Source: an uncultured bacterium (GTDB lineage: Bacteria; Cyanobacteriota; Vampirovibrionia; Gastranaerophilales; Gastranaerophilaceae). Taken from it: a stretch of DNA of 64,000 bases. The DNA is taken from the NCBI GenBank assembly GCA_949292185.1, contig CASEYP010000029.1:1-64000 (forward strand). Direction: 5' to 3'. A model generated the notes under the pieces. That model saw only the letters and a program-made list of their open reading frames with translations, was not told the origin of the DNA and ran no database searches. Made by a program: the position numbers and the translations under genes. How positions within the stretch are numbered: the first letter of the stretch is position 1; each line of letters opens with the position of its first letter. Shown here one piece after another: positions 17,918-26,929 of this stretch.

Positions 17918-18268
17918 ATGAACACAGTTACAGTAGTAGGCAGAGTAGGCAGAGATGCTTCAGAAAACTTCAACTCATACGATTCAGGAAAAACAAAAGC
18001 TACATTTTCCGTTGCTGTAAACCGCTGGGATTCAAAAACAAAATCAGAAGTTACAGATTGGTTTAACATCGAAGTTTGGGGCAATCAAGCAGAATTTGCA
18101 GCAGAATATGTAAAAAAAGGAAGACTTGTTGCAATAGATGGCAGAATTGCAAACAGACGCTGGGTTGATAAAGTTACAAGCCAAGAAAGAGAATCTTTCT
18201 ACATCGTTGCAAATACTATAAGACTATTAGGATCTAAGAAGGACGCTGAAACAGAAGCTGTATTATGA
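17918..18268 (+). CDS. ssb: Single-stranded DNA-binding protein
   Basis: 116 residues. The OB fold is evident: MNTVTVVGRVGRDASENF, FSVAVNRW and the TDWFNIEVWGNQAEFAAEYVKKGRLVAIDGRI segment. The acidic C-terminal tip (DDDIPF-type) that recruits partners is missing; the tail is AETEAVL, and the protein is shorter than standard SSB (150-180), so it may be a minor paralogue. The ATG at 17918 is chosen since GAAAGG lies 10 bases before it; an in-frame TTG at 17900 overlaps that site. Its TGA overlaps the next ATG. Confidence 0.88.
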   Translation: MNTVTVVGRVGRDASENFNSYDSGKTKATFSVAVNRWDSKTKSEVTDWFNIEVWGNQAEFAAEYVKKGRLVAIDGRIANRRWVDKVTSQERESFYIVANTIRLLGSKKDAETEAVL

Positions 18269-19584
18269 TAATAAATACTAATACTGTCGGAATCATTGCT
18301 GACGATTTAACTGGCGCAAATGATACCGCATTACAATTCAAATTAAATGGTGCAGATACAACAATTCTGCTTAATACTGATATTGAAAAAGATAGTGCAA
18401 AAGCACAACAAATTTGGGCAATATCAACAGAATCAAGAAATATCCCACAAGAAGAAGCATTTGAAAAAGTAAAAAATGCAACACAATTTCTTGTAGATAA
18501 TTTTAGCCCTGATTATTTTTATAAAAAAATAGACTCAACAATTAGAGGGAATATTGCCGTTGAAGTTATGTCTATGCTTGAAGTTTTAGGTTGGGATGCA
18601 GCATTGATTATTCCTGCATTTCCTCAAGAAGGCAGAATAACAGTTGGCGGATACCATCTTTTGAGAGGAATTCCGATAGAGAGAACCGAAATGGCAAGAG
18701 ATCCGCATTCGCCTATATATGAATCTCATCTTCCATCACTTTTAAAGCACCAACTAGGTGAAAACTTAACAAATTTAGTTGGAACAATAGAACTAAAAAC
18801 TGTTATGGATGGTGCCGGTCCAATACTAAAACAAATCAACAAACTTATAAATGATGGCGTAAAAATTATAGTTGCAGATTCTGTATCAACAACAGATATT
18901 GAACAAATAGTTCTTGCTATAGGAAAATCTGAATATAACATTTTACCTGTTGGAACAGCTGCTACGGGTAAAATTTTAAGTAATGAATGGTGTCCAACGC
19001 AAGAAGAACACGAAATTTTGCCTATACATCTTCCAAAACTACCTAAATTTATAGTATCTGGAAGTGCTACTCAAATTACTGCAAATCAAATCGAAAAATT
19101 TGAACAAAGCGATGAATACGAAGAAAACAGTTTGGTTATTGAACTTGATTTAGATACAGTCTTGGCTGGAGTTACCGAAGAAATGGTAAATCGTATAGCC
19201 TCTAACCTAACAAATGATAATATTGTATTGATACATACTTCAAATCTATTAATAAATTTCAATGGATTTGCAGAGGATACAAGTGATGCTGATTTAACAA
19301 AAGCAGGTTTAGCAAGAGCTATCACTGATTATTTAGCAGAATTAACAAACAAAGTTTTATATAAGAAAAAAGCTGTATTAATAACCCTTGGCGGAGAAAC
19401 TTCATATAAATGCTGTGCTTCAATAGATGCAAATCAATTACAATTGATTGATGAAGTTTGTCCTGCAATTGCTTTGAGTAAAAAAGTTAATTCCGATCAA
19501 TGGATTGTTACAAAATCAGGGAATTTGGGTGGAGTAAATACGCTTATTGAAATTCTTAAATACTTTGAAAAACACGAAGAATAA
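18265..19584 (+). CDS. Four-carbon acid sugar kinase family protein (DUF1537, OtnK/DtnK-like)
   Basis: 439 residues, the normal size. The N-terminal signature GIIADDLTGANDTALQF (about 9-25), KKIDSTIRGN near 90 and IIPAFPQEGR are hallmarks. The C-terminal nucleotide-binding half has TLGGETSYKCC and the closing GNLGG. Members phosphorylate erythronate, threonate or 3-oxo-tetronate. It is coupled to ssb by an ATGA overlap and followed 5 bases later by a PdxA-like gene, the classic partner that oxidises and decarboxylates the 4-phosphate product. The expected dehydrogenase and isomerase are not nearby. Confidence 0.88.
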   Translation: MIINTNTVGIIADDLTGANDTALQFKLNGADTTILLNTDIEKDSAKAQQIWAISTESRNIPQEEAFEKVKNATQFLVDNFSPDYFYKKIDSTIRGNIAVEVMSMLEVLGWDAALIIPAFPQEGRITVGGYHLLRGIPIERTEMARDPHSPIYESHLPSLLKHQLGENLTNLVGTIELKTVMDGAGPILKQINKLINDGVKIIVADSVSTTDIEQIVLAIGKSEYNILPVGTAATGKILSNEWCPTQEEHEILPIHLPKLPKFIVSGSATQITANQIEKFEQSDEYEENSLVIELDLDTVLAGVTEEMVNRIASNLTNDNIVLIHTSNLLINFNGFAEDTSDADLTKAGLARAITDYLAELTNKVLYKKKAVLITLGGETSYKCCASIDANQLQLIDEVCPAIALSKKVNSDQWIVTKSGNLGGVNTLIEILKYFEKHEE

Positions 19585-19589
19585 AATTT

Positions 19590-20507
19590 ATGAATAAAAT
19601 TGCAATAACAACAGGTGATCCAAATGGCATTGGAGCAGAAATTACAATTAAAGCTCTTAATATTTTGGACATTCCTGAAGATAAAATAGTTATCTTATCG
19701 AATAAAAAAATTCTGGATTTCTACGGCAAATTAAATAAAAACTACGAAATTATAGAAATTCCTTATGATGCAGAAGCAATAAGACCCGGTGAATTAACTA
19801 AAGAAGCCGGAGAATTTTCATTTAATAGTTTAAAAAAAGTTTGCGAGATTAAACCCAAAGCTATAGTTACAGCACCGGTTGCAAAAAAAGCATTATATCT
19901 TGCAGGGCACAAATTCAACGGACAAACTGAAATTTTGCAAAAATATCTTTCTCATAACAATCAATTAGCAGAAATGCTTTTTGTTGCAGGCAATTTCAGA
20001 GTTTTATTATTAACAAGACATTGTGCACTGAAAGACATAAATTTAACTAAAGAATTGGTTATAAAAAAAATCGAAAATCTTGTAAAAACATTTGATGAAC
20101 AATTCAAAATTACAAATCCTAAATTTGCACTATGCGGCTTCAACCCACATGCCGGAGAAGACGGAATTTTAGGACGCGAAGAACAAGATATACTAATTCC
20201 AGCAGTAGAAGCGTTAAATAAAGAAGGTATAAAAATTACAAAACCGCTACCAGCAGACACGTTATTTATAGAAGCCGCAAAACATTATTTTAATAATGAA
20301 AAAGACAAATTTGATTGTTATATTGCAAACTACCACGATCAAGGTTTAATTCCGATAAAAACAGTAGCCGGAGAAAGTACAGTCAATATGACAATAGGAT
20401 TAGATATAATAAGAACATCTCCTGGTCATGGAACAGCCTTTGATATTGCAGGAAAAAATATTGCATCTCCAAATGGTATGATTGCGGCAATAACAGAAGT
20501 ACTGTAA
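19590..20507 (+). CDS. PdxA-family 4-phosphate dehydrogenase (PdxA or PdxA2)
   Basis: 305 residues, slightly short of the usual 320-340. It has ITTGDPNGIGAEIT at the start, TAPVAKKAL near 92, HKFNGQTEILQK, the GFNPHAGEDGILGREE metal-binding segment and NYHDQGLIPIK (metal His). It closes with GLDIIRTSPGHGTAFDIAGK. PdxA makes the PLP precursor from 4-hydroxythreonine-4-P; the PdxA2 subgroup instead uses phosphorylated four-carbon acid sugars. Adjacency to a DUF1537 kinase favours PdxA2, but a role in PLP synthesis cannot be excluded. Confidence 0.88.
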   Translation: MNKIAITTGDPNGIGAEITIKALNILDIPEDKIVILSNKKILDFYGKLNKNYEIIEIPYDAEAIRPGELTKEAGEFSFNSLKKVCEIKPKAIVTAPVAKKALYLAGHKFNGQTEILQKYLSHNNQLAEMLFVAGNFRVLLLTRHCALKDINLTKELVIKKIENLVKTFDEQFKITNPKFALCGFNPHAGEDGILGREEQDILIPAVEALNKEGIKITKPLPADTLFIEAAKHYFNNEKDKFDCYIANYHDQGLIPIKTVAGESTVNMTIGLDIIRTSPGHGTAFDIAGKNIASPNGMIAAITEVL

Positions 20508-20534
20508 ACTGCACGAAAGGAGTTTGATTGTAAG

Positions 20535-21068
20535 ATGAAAAGTATTTATAAAACAATTACAATAACTACTGTGATTATTCTTATTTTTATTGCCGCAGGA
20601 TTTGGAATATATTTTTCACTCGATAAATATTACAACAGACCAATTACCAAAATGCCTGAACAAATTCTAACTCAACAAAAAACAAAAATGATTGAATTAG
20701 AAAAAAAATCAAATTTGAATATAGAAGAAAGACTTAATCTTGCAGGATGCTATATAACATTACAGCAATATGATAAAGCTATAGATGTATGTCAAAAACT
20801 TACGACTGTTGATAATCGAGCATACTGGTGCTTAGCATTGACCTACGATAACACAGGTAATTATAAACAGGTAATTATAAATACCAATCAAATATTAAAT
20901 GATTATCCAAAACTGCCTGAAGAAAAACTAAATACCCAAATGCAAATATTTTATCAATTACGAGCTAAAGCAAACTGGAAACTCAAGAAATATAAAGACT
21001 GGTTCATTAATATCTGTAAAGCACTAAAATATGCCGTTTTAGACAAAACACTGATAATATTACAATAA
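20535..21068 (+). CDS. Membrane-anchored TPR-like protein
   Basis: 177 residues. One N-terminal membrane helix (about 8-28) is followed by a helical domain with TPR-like repeats, for example LNLAGCYITLQQYDKAIDVCQKL and YWCLALTYDNTGNYKQVIINTNQIL. AAAGGAG lies about 13 bases before the ATG. It sits between pdxA and another membrane-anchored protein with a PDZ-like domain and is probably co-transcribed with both. The TPR part should face the periplasm and bind a partner. Function unknown. Confidence 0.65.
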   Translation: MKSIYKTITITTVIILIFIAAGFGIYFSLDKYYNRPITKMPEQILTQQKTKMIELEKKSNLNIEERLNLAGCYITLQQYDKAIDVCQKLTTVDNRAYWCLALTYDNTGNYKQVIINTNQILNDYPKLPEEKLNTQMQIFYQLRAKANWKLKKYKDWFINICKALKYAVLDKTLIILQ

Positions 21069-21096
21069 ATATATAAAATTATGGAGTTCATGATTT

Positions 21097-21912
21097 ATGA
21101 AAATAAATACTATTATCTTAATTGCAATATCAATTTTGCTAATTACATTTACAGCAAGCATATTCTATTTAATAACTCCAAAATATTTATTTAATGATAA
21201 TACAGGATTTTCATACAATGACTTATATCAATCTGTAAAATACAGAGATAAGTACAAAGAACACCCTGTATCTTTCGGATATACATCAATAGGAACTAAA
21301 GATAAAAAACAAAAAATAATTAAAATCATACCTGATTCTAATGCACAAAAAGCCGGACTAAAAATAGGGGATATAATATTAGAAATAAATAATGAAAAAC
21401 TCAAAGACAACATAACCAATTTTAAAATACTTATAAAATCTCAATACCTGAACTCACCCAAAAAGATAAAGCTTTCAATAAAAAGAAAAAATGAAATCAA
21501 AAATATTCTTATAAAAAATGAGAATATAAATATTTCTAAAGAAACTATATATCTATACCCGGACAGCTTAAACTTCAAAAACAATTATGCACTAGGCTGG
21601 TTTAAAGTATACAAAGACGCACACTTTCAACTGATACACCCTATAAGCCCTGATAAATTAAATTTTGAATACACAAAAGAATTATATATATGTGACTGCA
21701 AAAATGGTGCAGCAAACTTAGCATACCTCGGTATCTATTCTGATAATGATAAAGAAATTCATTCCGAAAACTATTTTAAAAATAAAAAATTTAAACTGAA
21801 TAATAAAATCAAATTTGAAAATAAAGACCTTAGACTAACATACTTTTATTATGCAACCTGTATGAACTACCAAAAACAAACAGGTAATAAAATGAAAGAT
21901 TTCACTAAATAA
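21097..21912 (+). CDS. Membrane-anchored PDZ-domain protein
   Basis: 271 residues. A single N-terminal membrane helix (about 5-28) is followed by a PDZ-like domain: IGTKDKKQKIIKIIPDSNAQ then KAGLKIGDIILEINNEKL (about 85-108). The rest is Lys/Asn-rich with YICDCKNGAANLAYLGI. No protease domain is attached, so it is probably an adaptor or sensor. GGAG lies about 10 bases upstream. It overlaps the convergent nuclease gene by 8 bases. Its pairing with the TPR protein 28 bases upstream suggests a common envelope complex. Confidence 0.65.
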   Translation: MKINTIILIAISILLITFTASIFYLITPKYLFNDNTGFSYNDLYQSVKYRDKYKEHPVSFGYTSIGTKDKKQKIIKIIPDSNAQKAGLKIGDIILEINNEKLKDNITNFKILIKSQYLNSPKKIKLSIKRKNEIKNILIKNENINISKETIYLYPDSLNFKNNYALGWFKVYKDAHFQLIHPISPDKLNFEYTKELYICDCKNGAANLAYLGIYSDNDKEIHSENYFKNKKFKLNNKIKFENKDLRLTYFYYATCMNYQKQTGNKMKDFTK

Positions 21913-22555
21913 CACAGGAAGAATCGCAGATATTTACAAATTCACACGATTTACAATTAGAACTTATGCCCTGATATATCGTATCTGTATTTATTTTGTC
22001 GCAGATATTTATAATTCGTTCCTGATAATCAAGTCTTAATTTATCATTAAATTCAATTACATAATTATTTTTTTCTTTAAGATTTATATAAACAAAAGAA
22101 AGCGACTCATACTTACCGTTCAATAATTTATCCATACTCAATAAATAAATCATTGTTTGATAATCATATTCAGGATTTTTAGGAACAGAACCAGTTTTAT
22201 AATCCAAAATATAATACTGTTCATAATCATGAACTACAGCATCCAATCTTCCACCTATCCAAAAATCTCCAACTTTGCAAGATAATTGATATTCTGATTG
22301 AATACAATCTTTTTTAAAAAACGGATTATCCAACAAACTATTCCAAATTTCACGTTCTTCTTGAGTCAAAGCAGTTTCTATACGAGAAATATTTATACCT
22401 TTTAGAAAATAGTTTGCTAATGCGTGGATTTTTTTACCTTTTTCAAAAGGTAAATATGATATTGGAACATTAATTTTTTCTATGTACTTATAAAAATATT
22501 TTTTCGGACAATTTTCATAAGTTTTCAACATATTAGGAGAATACACACTAAACAT
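21905..22555 (-). CDS. RecB/Cas4/AddB-like PD-(D/E)XK nuclease with Cys cluster
   Basis: 216 residues from the ATG at 22555 (a GTG at 22561 is an alternative). The PD-(D/E)XK core is seen as GGRLDAVVHD followed by YYILDYKTGS (catalytic Asp and D-x-K), with QTMIYLL behind it. An N-terminal Cys (YENCPKKY) and a C-terminal NCKSCEFVNIC fit the four-Cys iron-sulfur clamp of AddB and Cas4 nucleases. It overlaps the giant helicase gene upstream by 8 bases, so the pair is coupled and probably forms one end-processing complex. Confidence 0.85.
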   Translation of the reverse strand: MFSVYSPNMLKTYENCPKKYFYKYIEKINVPISYLPFEKGKKIHALANYFLKGINISRIETALTQEEREIWNSLLDNPFFKKDCIQSEYQLSCKVGDFWIGGRLDAVVHDYEQYYILDYKTGSVPKNPEYDYQTMIYLLSMDKLLNGKYESLSFVYINLKEKNNYVIEFNDKLRLDYQERIINICDKINTDTIYQGISSNCKSCEFVNICDSSCVI

Positions 22556-25500
22556 CTTCACATACCCCCAACAGTTCTTTGAATATAATATTCATTTCTT
22601 GCTTTTGTTCCTTATTATATCTGTTTTTTAACTTCTTACTAACTGTTATAAATAATTTATTTTTTGCCCTTGTTATTGCAACATAAAGTAAACGTAAGTT
22701 TTCTGATAGTACTTCTTGTTTCAATTCATATTCTGATTTTGGTCTATAGTTAGGATTTAACTTTCTTACAGACTCTATAAAATCAGAAGATTTAAGACTT
22801 ATAGAACTTATAGTCAATGGAAGATTTCTTTCAGTCAACTCAGGGATAAATACAACATTAAATTCATCACCCTTAGATTTGTGCATAGTCATAATTTGAA
22901 CTTTTCCGGATAAATATGTTTTGTCATCCTCATCTTCTTCTGAAAAGAATTTGAATCCGCTTAAATTTGGTTTTTTAGAAAGTTCCGCAAGCCGAGATAT
23001 TGCATAATCTAAAGAATTATTTCTTATACAAATGCGTTTTATCAAAGTTGAAATCAAATAGATATTTGATTTCTCAATTTCATTTTTGAAAAAATCCATA
23101 CCAATTTTTATAGCCAACTCATTAGGTGGCAAATAACACAAGGAAACCCAATAATTCAAATTCCAGCTAAACTGTGCTAACTCTGTACTATCAATATAAT
23201 CGGTATTAACTTGGATAAAAGGATTTTCGTATTTTCGAATTTCATTATCCAAACCTCTTTTATAAAACCCTAAATCAGCTAAAATTTCATAATTTGAAGC
23301 AATTACCTCATTATCAAATGGAGTTAAAACCATTTTCATAACAGCAAAAATAGCACGGAATATAGATTTTTGCTCCAGACATTGGTTTCTTGTAATAACT
23401 TTCAAACCGCTATTTTCAATCAAATTTTGCCAAGCTGCAACTTGATAATTATTTCTTAATAGAATACCAATCGTAAAATCAGGATTTTTTGACAAGATTT
23501 CTTTTATAGTTTTTAAGACAAAGTTTTTCTCATCAATTCCGCTATCAAAAACTTCAGCACAAACGGCATTTGAAGACTCCGGATTTTTACCTTCTACAGG
23601 TTGCATATACATCTCAAAAAACGAATTCTTACTTCCAGGATGGGTTAAAGAAGTTTTGACAAGACGATTTGCGAGTTTCCAAACATCTTGTGTACAACGC
23701 TGAGAACAATTCATTGAAACGTTGTTATTTTCTGTAATAAATTTTCTAAACCCTTCAACATCTGCATTTGAAAATGTTGCGGTAATAGATTGGTTAACAT
23801 CACCACATCTTATAATATTTTTGTATTTCCCTGACAACAGAGAAATTAATTCTTGCTGAACAGAAGATGAATCCTGAGCTTCGTCTTCGATAATATATTC
23901 ACAAAGATTTTGATAATGAGATAATATATCAGGATTTTCTTTTAAAATTTTTACAGAACCGGTCAACATATCATCATAATCGATTAGATTATATTCTTTT
24001 AAATTTTGAGAGTACGCTTCATAAAATAATTTAAAATTTTTTAATTTAACATCTGAAATTACGCGCTCAAAATCTCCACCACCAAACTTATAAACAGAAA
24101 CGCCCCTATCAAATTCTTCAGCCATTTTAGAATCAATATTTAATTTTGAAGATATATCTCTTAAAATTCTACCTCTTTGAGAATCATCGCAAATTTCAAA
24201 ATCAGAAGACAAACCTAATTTTTCATAGTTGCCGTTTTCTTTTAATATTCTTAATGCCAAACCGTGAATAGTACTAATATTTGGAAGTTTTGCAGAATTT
24301 TTGCGAACATTTTTAATTCTTTCTCTAAAGTTTCTCGCCGCAGAATCCATATAAGTTAAAACAAAAATATGTTCAGGATTTATCCCCCTTTCTAAAAGAT
24401 TAATAATCAATGCAAGTAAAATTGTAGTTTTCCCTGCCCCAGGAACAGCTGAAATCCCCATATAACCGTTTTTATAATCTAAAACAGGTTTTTGATCAGG
24501 CCTTGGAACAATCTTAAAAGTTCCTTTATCTTCTTTTTCATCATTTTCTTCTGAATCCTGATCATTAACAATAATACAAGGTTCTATACCGCCGTAATTT
24601 TCAACCCCGTTTGAATCAAACAAGCTTGAATAGCAAAAAACTTTTTCTGTAGCGCATAGTGCCAATTTTCTTAGAACTCTGGCATTTTTATCTTTTGAAA
24701 GATTGATATTATCTTCAATAGTATATTCAGGTTTATCCCAATCTTTTTGAAAAACCCAAGCGTTATACAATGGTCCTGTGTCTGATTTTATCCACTCGGA
24801 ACTAGATATATCAAGCCAAATTTGATATTTAGTTTTTATATGGTTGTCAATAATTTTTTGAGGTGTTGAAACGACTAAATCCTTCCTTTGAATTTCTAAG
24901 ATAGAATAAGGATTTTCAGCAATAATAGAATTTTCAATCTGCAAAATTATTTCAGATTTTCTACGGTTAAAATTTTTGCCAAAAATATTTTCAAAATCTA
25001 CAATTTCTTTTAAAAAGAAATTAAATTTTGTCAATTCAGAAGTTTTCACCGCTCCAAAATCAGACAGTTCATTATAAATCAATATAATTTGTTCTGATAT
25101 TTTGATATCAGAAACTGACAACCTATCTACTAAATCTATAAACTTTCCGTATTTTTGACTATAATCTTCATCACTGAATTTATATGGTATAAGATTTTTT
25201 GAGCTATGAAATTCTTCCAAAATCTCACCACAATACTTTAACGGAATTTGCAAAAACTCAGATAAAATGACTCTTATATCAAATTCAGACAAAGCATTTT
25301 TCAATTCTGTATTCAACTTCAAAATAGTAATAACAGCCTGAACCAATCTGTTTTGAATAAGCTTTTCACTACCTGATAAATATAACAAATTCACATTATT
25401 TTTTATATTTTCACTAAGCGTAAACTTCAACATATCATCAATTACAGGCGAAATAACAGAAATTTCACAAGGCTGCACTCTATTATCAAGCAAACTTTTT

Positions 25501-26441
25501 ATCTTCTTTAAAGCAGCATCCACCATCCCCGAACGCTTTGCAAAAGACTCATATCCAAATAGATTTAACGTATTTACTTCATCATAACGGGCATTTTTAT
25601 ATATTGATAAAGCATCTTTTGACATTTTTGAATTATTTTCAAGCTTTATAATTTCAGAATTATTAAAAATATTTTTTAATTTTGCAAAATTATTTTTATC
25701 AGCACTCAAATACCCACAACGACTTGAACCCAATGTATCTATTGCAATATATTCTTCTTTTAACTGTTTAGATAAATATTCAATAAAATCAATACAAATT
25801 GGAGTACATTCATCAGCATCATCAACGATTAGATATTTTATATCCTTAAAATAATCAGTATTCTTATAAATAAAATTAAACATTAAACACTGGCGTAAAT
25901 AATCAAAATCCCTAAGCTCCAATGTCTTTTTCAAGAATTTTTTTATAACTAAATTTGCATCATCTGAAAAACCTTCCTTTAAAATCTCAGCTCTTTCATT
26001 AACTTCAGACTGCGTAAGATTATTTTGTACAATAAGTGAATATCTTCTAAAAATCTGATGCAACAAAGACATTCTAGAGTTATACCCTCTAAACTTAACC
26101 TCATTTAGAATATCTTTTAATAAAAATTGCGAAACCTCTAACCCTGCTAAATTTGGTAAAATAACAGGATTGTCAAAAATATTTCTATCTTCTAAAAAAG
26201 CCCAATTATCACTAACCGTATTATAAACAAGTGAATAAAAAGAATGAATTTGCAATTTTTCAATACAACCGACTTCCAAATTTTGAAAAACCATATCTAA
26301 AAACGAATTTTTCAAAGTAGAATTTTGCACCAAAACCAAAATTTCACCGGATTTAACACCACTATTAACAAGCTCTAAATACTTATCTACCAAAAACTCA
26401 GTTTTTTTTGAGGTTATGCTTCCGTCAATTAACAAATTCAA
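22548..26441 (-). CDS. Double UvrD-type helicase, AddAB-like repair protein
   Basis: 1297 residues, about twice a UvrD helicase. The C-terminal half is an active SF1A helicase: Walker A SAVPGAGKTT near 663-672, motif II EDEAQDSS near 852, motif V MTMHKSKGDEF, and motif VI LLYVAITRAKNKL near 1257. The N-terminal 600 residues look like a second helicase with a degraded Walker A (DGSITSKKTE, residues 6-15), a motif-II relic VDDADEC near 208 and a WLDISSSEW segment as in AddB-like proteins. The nuclease is supplied by the next gene, overlapping by 8 bases. Recombinational repair of DNA ends is the likely job; this is inference from architecture. Confidence 0.88.
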   Translation of the reverse strand: MNLLIDGSITSKKTEFLVDKYLELVNSGVKSGEILVLVQNSTLKNSFLDMVFQNLEVGCIEKLQIHSFYSLVYNTVSDNWAFLEDRNIFDNPVILPNLAGLEVSQFLLKDILNEVKFRGYNSRMSLLHQIFRRYSLIVQNNLTQSEVNERAEILKEGFSDDANLVIKKFLKKTLELRDFDYLRQCLMFNFIYKNTDYFKDIKYLIVDDADECTPICIDFIEYLSKQLKEEYIAIDTLGSSRCGYLSADKNNFAKLKNIFNNSEIIKLENNSKMSKDALSIYKNARYDEVNTLNLFGYESFAKRSGMVDAALKKIKSLLDNRVQPCEISVISPVIDDMLKFTLSENIKNNVNLLYLSGSEKLIQNRLVQAVITILKLNTELKNALSEFDIRVILSEFLQIPLKYCGEILEEFHSSKNLIPYKFSDEDYSQKYGKFIDLVDRLSVSDIKISEQIILIYNELSDFGAVKTSELTKFNFFLKEIVDFENIFGKNFNRRKSEIILQIENSIIAENPYSILEIQRKDLVVSTPQKIIDNHIKTKYQIWLDISSSEWIKSDTGPLYNAWVFQKDWDKPEYTIEDNINLSKDKNARVLRKLALCATEKVFCYSSLFDSNGVENYGGIEPCIIVNDQDSEENDEKEDKGTFKIVPRPDQKPVLDYKNGYMGISAVPGAGKTTILLALIINLLERGINPEHIFVLTYMDSAARNFRERIKNVRKNSAKLPNISTIHGLALRILKENGNYEKLGLSSDFEICDDSQRGRILRDISSKLNIDSKMAEEFDRGVSVYKFGGGDFERVISDVKLKNFKLFYEAYSQNLKEYNLIDYDDMLTGSVKILKENPDILSHYQNLCEYIIEDEAQDSSSVQQELISLLSGKYKNIIRCGDVNQSITATFSNADVEGFRKFITENNNVSMNCSQRCTQDVWKLANRLVKTSLTHPGSKNSFFEMYMQPVEGKNPESSNAVCAEVFDSGIDEKNFVLKTIKEILSKNPDFTIGILLRNNYQVAAWQNLIENSGLKVITRNQCLEQKSIFRAIFAVMKMVLTPFDNEVIASNYEILADLGFYKRGLDNEIRKYENPFIQVNTDYIDSTELAQFSWNLNYWVSLCYLPPNELAIKIGMDFFKNEIEKSNIYLISTLIKRICIRNNSLDYAISRLAELSKKPNLSGFKFFSEEDEDDKTYLSGKVQIMTMHKSKGDEFNVVFIPELTERNLPLTISSISLKSSDFIESVRKLNPNYRPKSEYELKQEVLSENLRLLYVAITRAKNKLFITVSKKLKNRYNKEQKQEMNIIFKELLGVCEDV

Positions 26442-26581
26442 TACTCCTTATAACGTATTTTATCATAAAATTTCGTCAAAACTACACTATTAAAATGATT
26501 GTCTAATATTCAAAAATGAACTATTATTTGAGAGTCAAGAAAAAGTGTTATATAAACAATCAATCAACGGAGGGAAGAAAC

Positions 26582-26806
26582 ATGGCAACAAAAAAAGTTA
26601 ATTTAACATTAGAAGAACAAATCGGATTTTCTGCAGGAGAAATTTACAACTACTTACACCAAAATGGAACAACTTCATTTGCTAAAATGAAAAAAGAATT
26701 AGATCTAAAAGGAAACTTTGCAGATTTAGGTTTAGGTTGGTTAGCTAGAGAAAACAAAGTTGAAATTTCTCAAAAAGGACCAGCTGTAAAAGTAAGCTTA
26801 AAATAA
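26582..26806 (+). CDS. Small winged-helix protein (DUF2582)
   Basis: 74 residues. The sequence EEQIGFSAGEIYNYLHQNG, SFAKMKKELDL and LGLGWLARENKVEI is the compact winged-helix fold of DUF2582 proteins. The start at 26582 follows GGAGGG by 7 bases; a longer frame to 26516 has no ribosome site. It has its own strong terminator. A DNA-binding role is likely from the fold; the target is unknown. Confidence 0.85.
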   Translation: MATKKVNLTLEEQIGFSAGEIYNYLHQNGTTSFAKMKKELDLKGNFADLGLGWLARENKVEISQKGPAVKVSLK

Positions 26807-26838
26807 GAATATAACTGAATATAGCTTATTAAATTGGT

Positions 26839-26876
26839 AAAAAGATATTACAATATTGTAATATCTTTTTTATTTT
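26839..26876 (+). terminator. Strong palindromic terminator
   Basis: A perfect 32-base palindrome with 16-bp arms AAAAAGATATTACAAT and a T-rich continuation (TATTTTT) follows the DUF2582 gene by 32 bases. Confidence 0.88.
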
Positions 26877-26929
26877 TAGCACTTTTTAGTAAAAAATTTT
26901 TTTTGTATACATATAGGGGAAATAAAGAC

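Noticed and set aside
26834-26929. Longer start for the RelA/SpoT-like gene
   Set aside because: It would begin inside the palindromic terminator of the preceding gene; the ATG at 26930 has a ribosome site.
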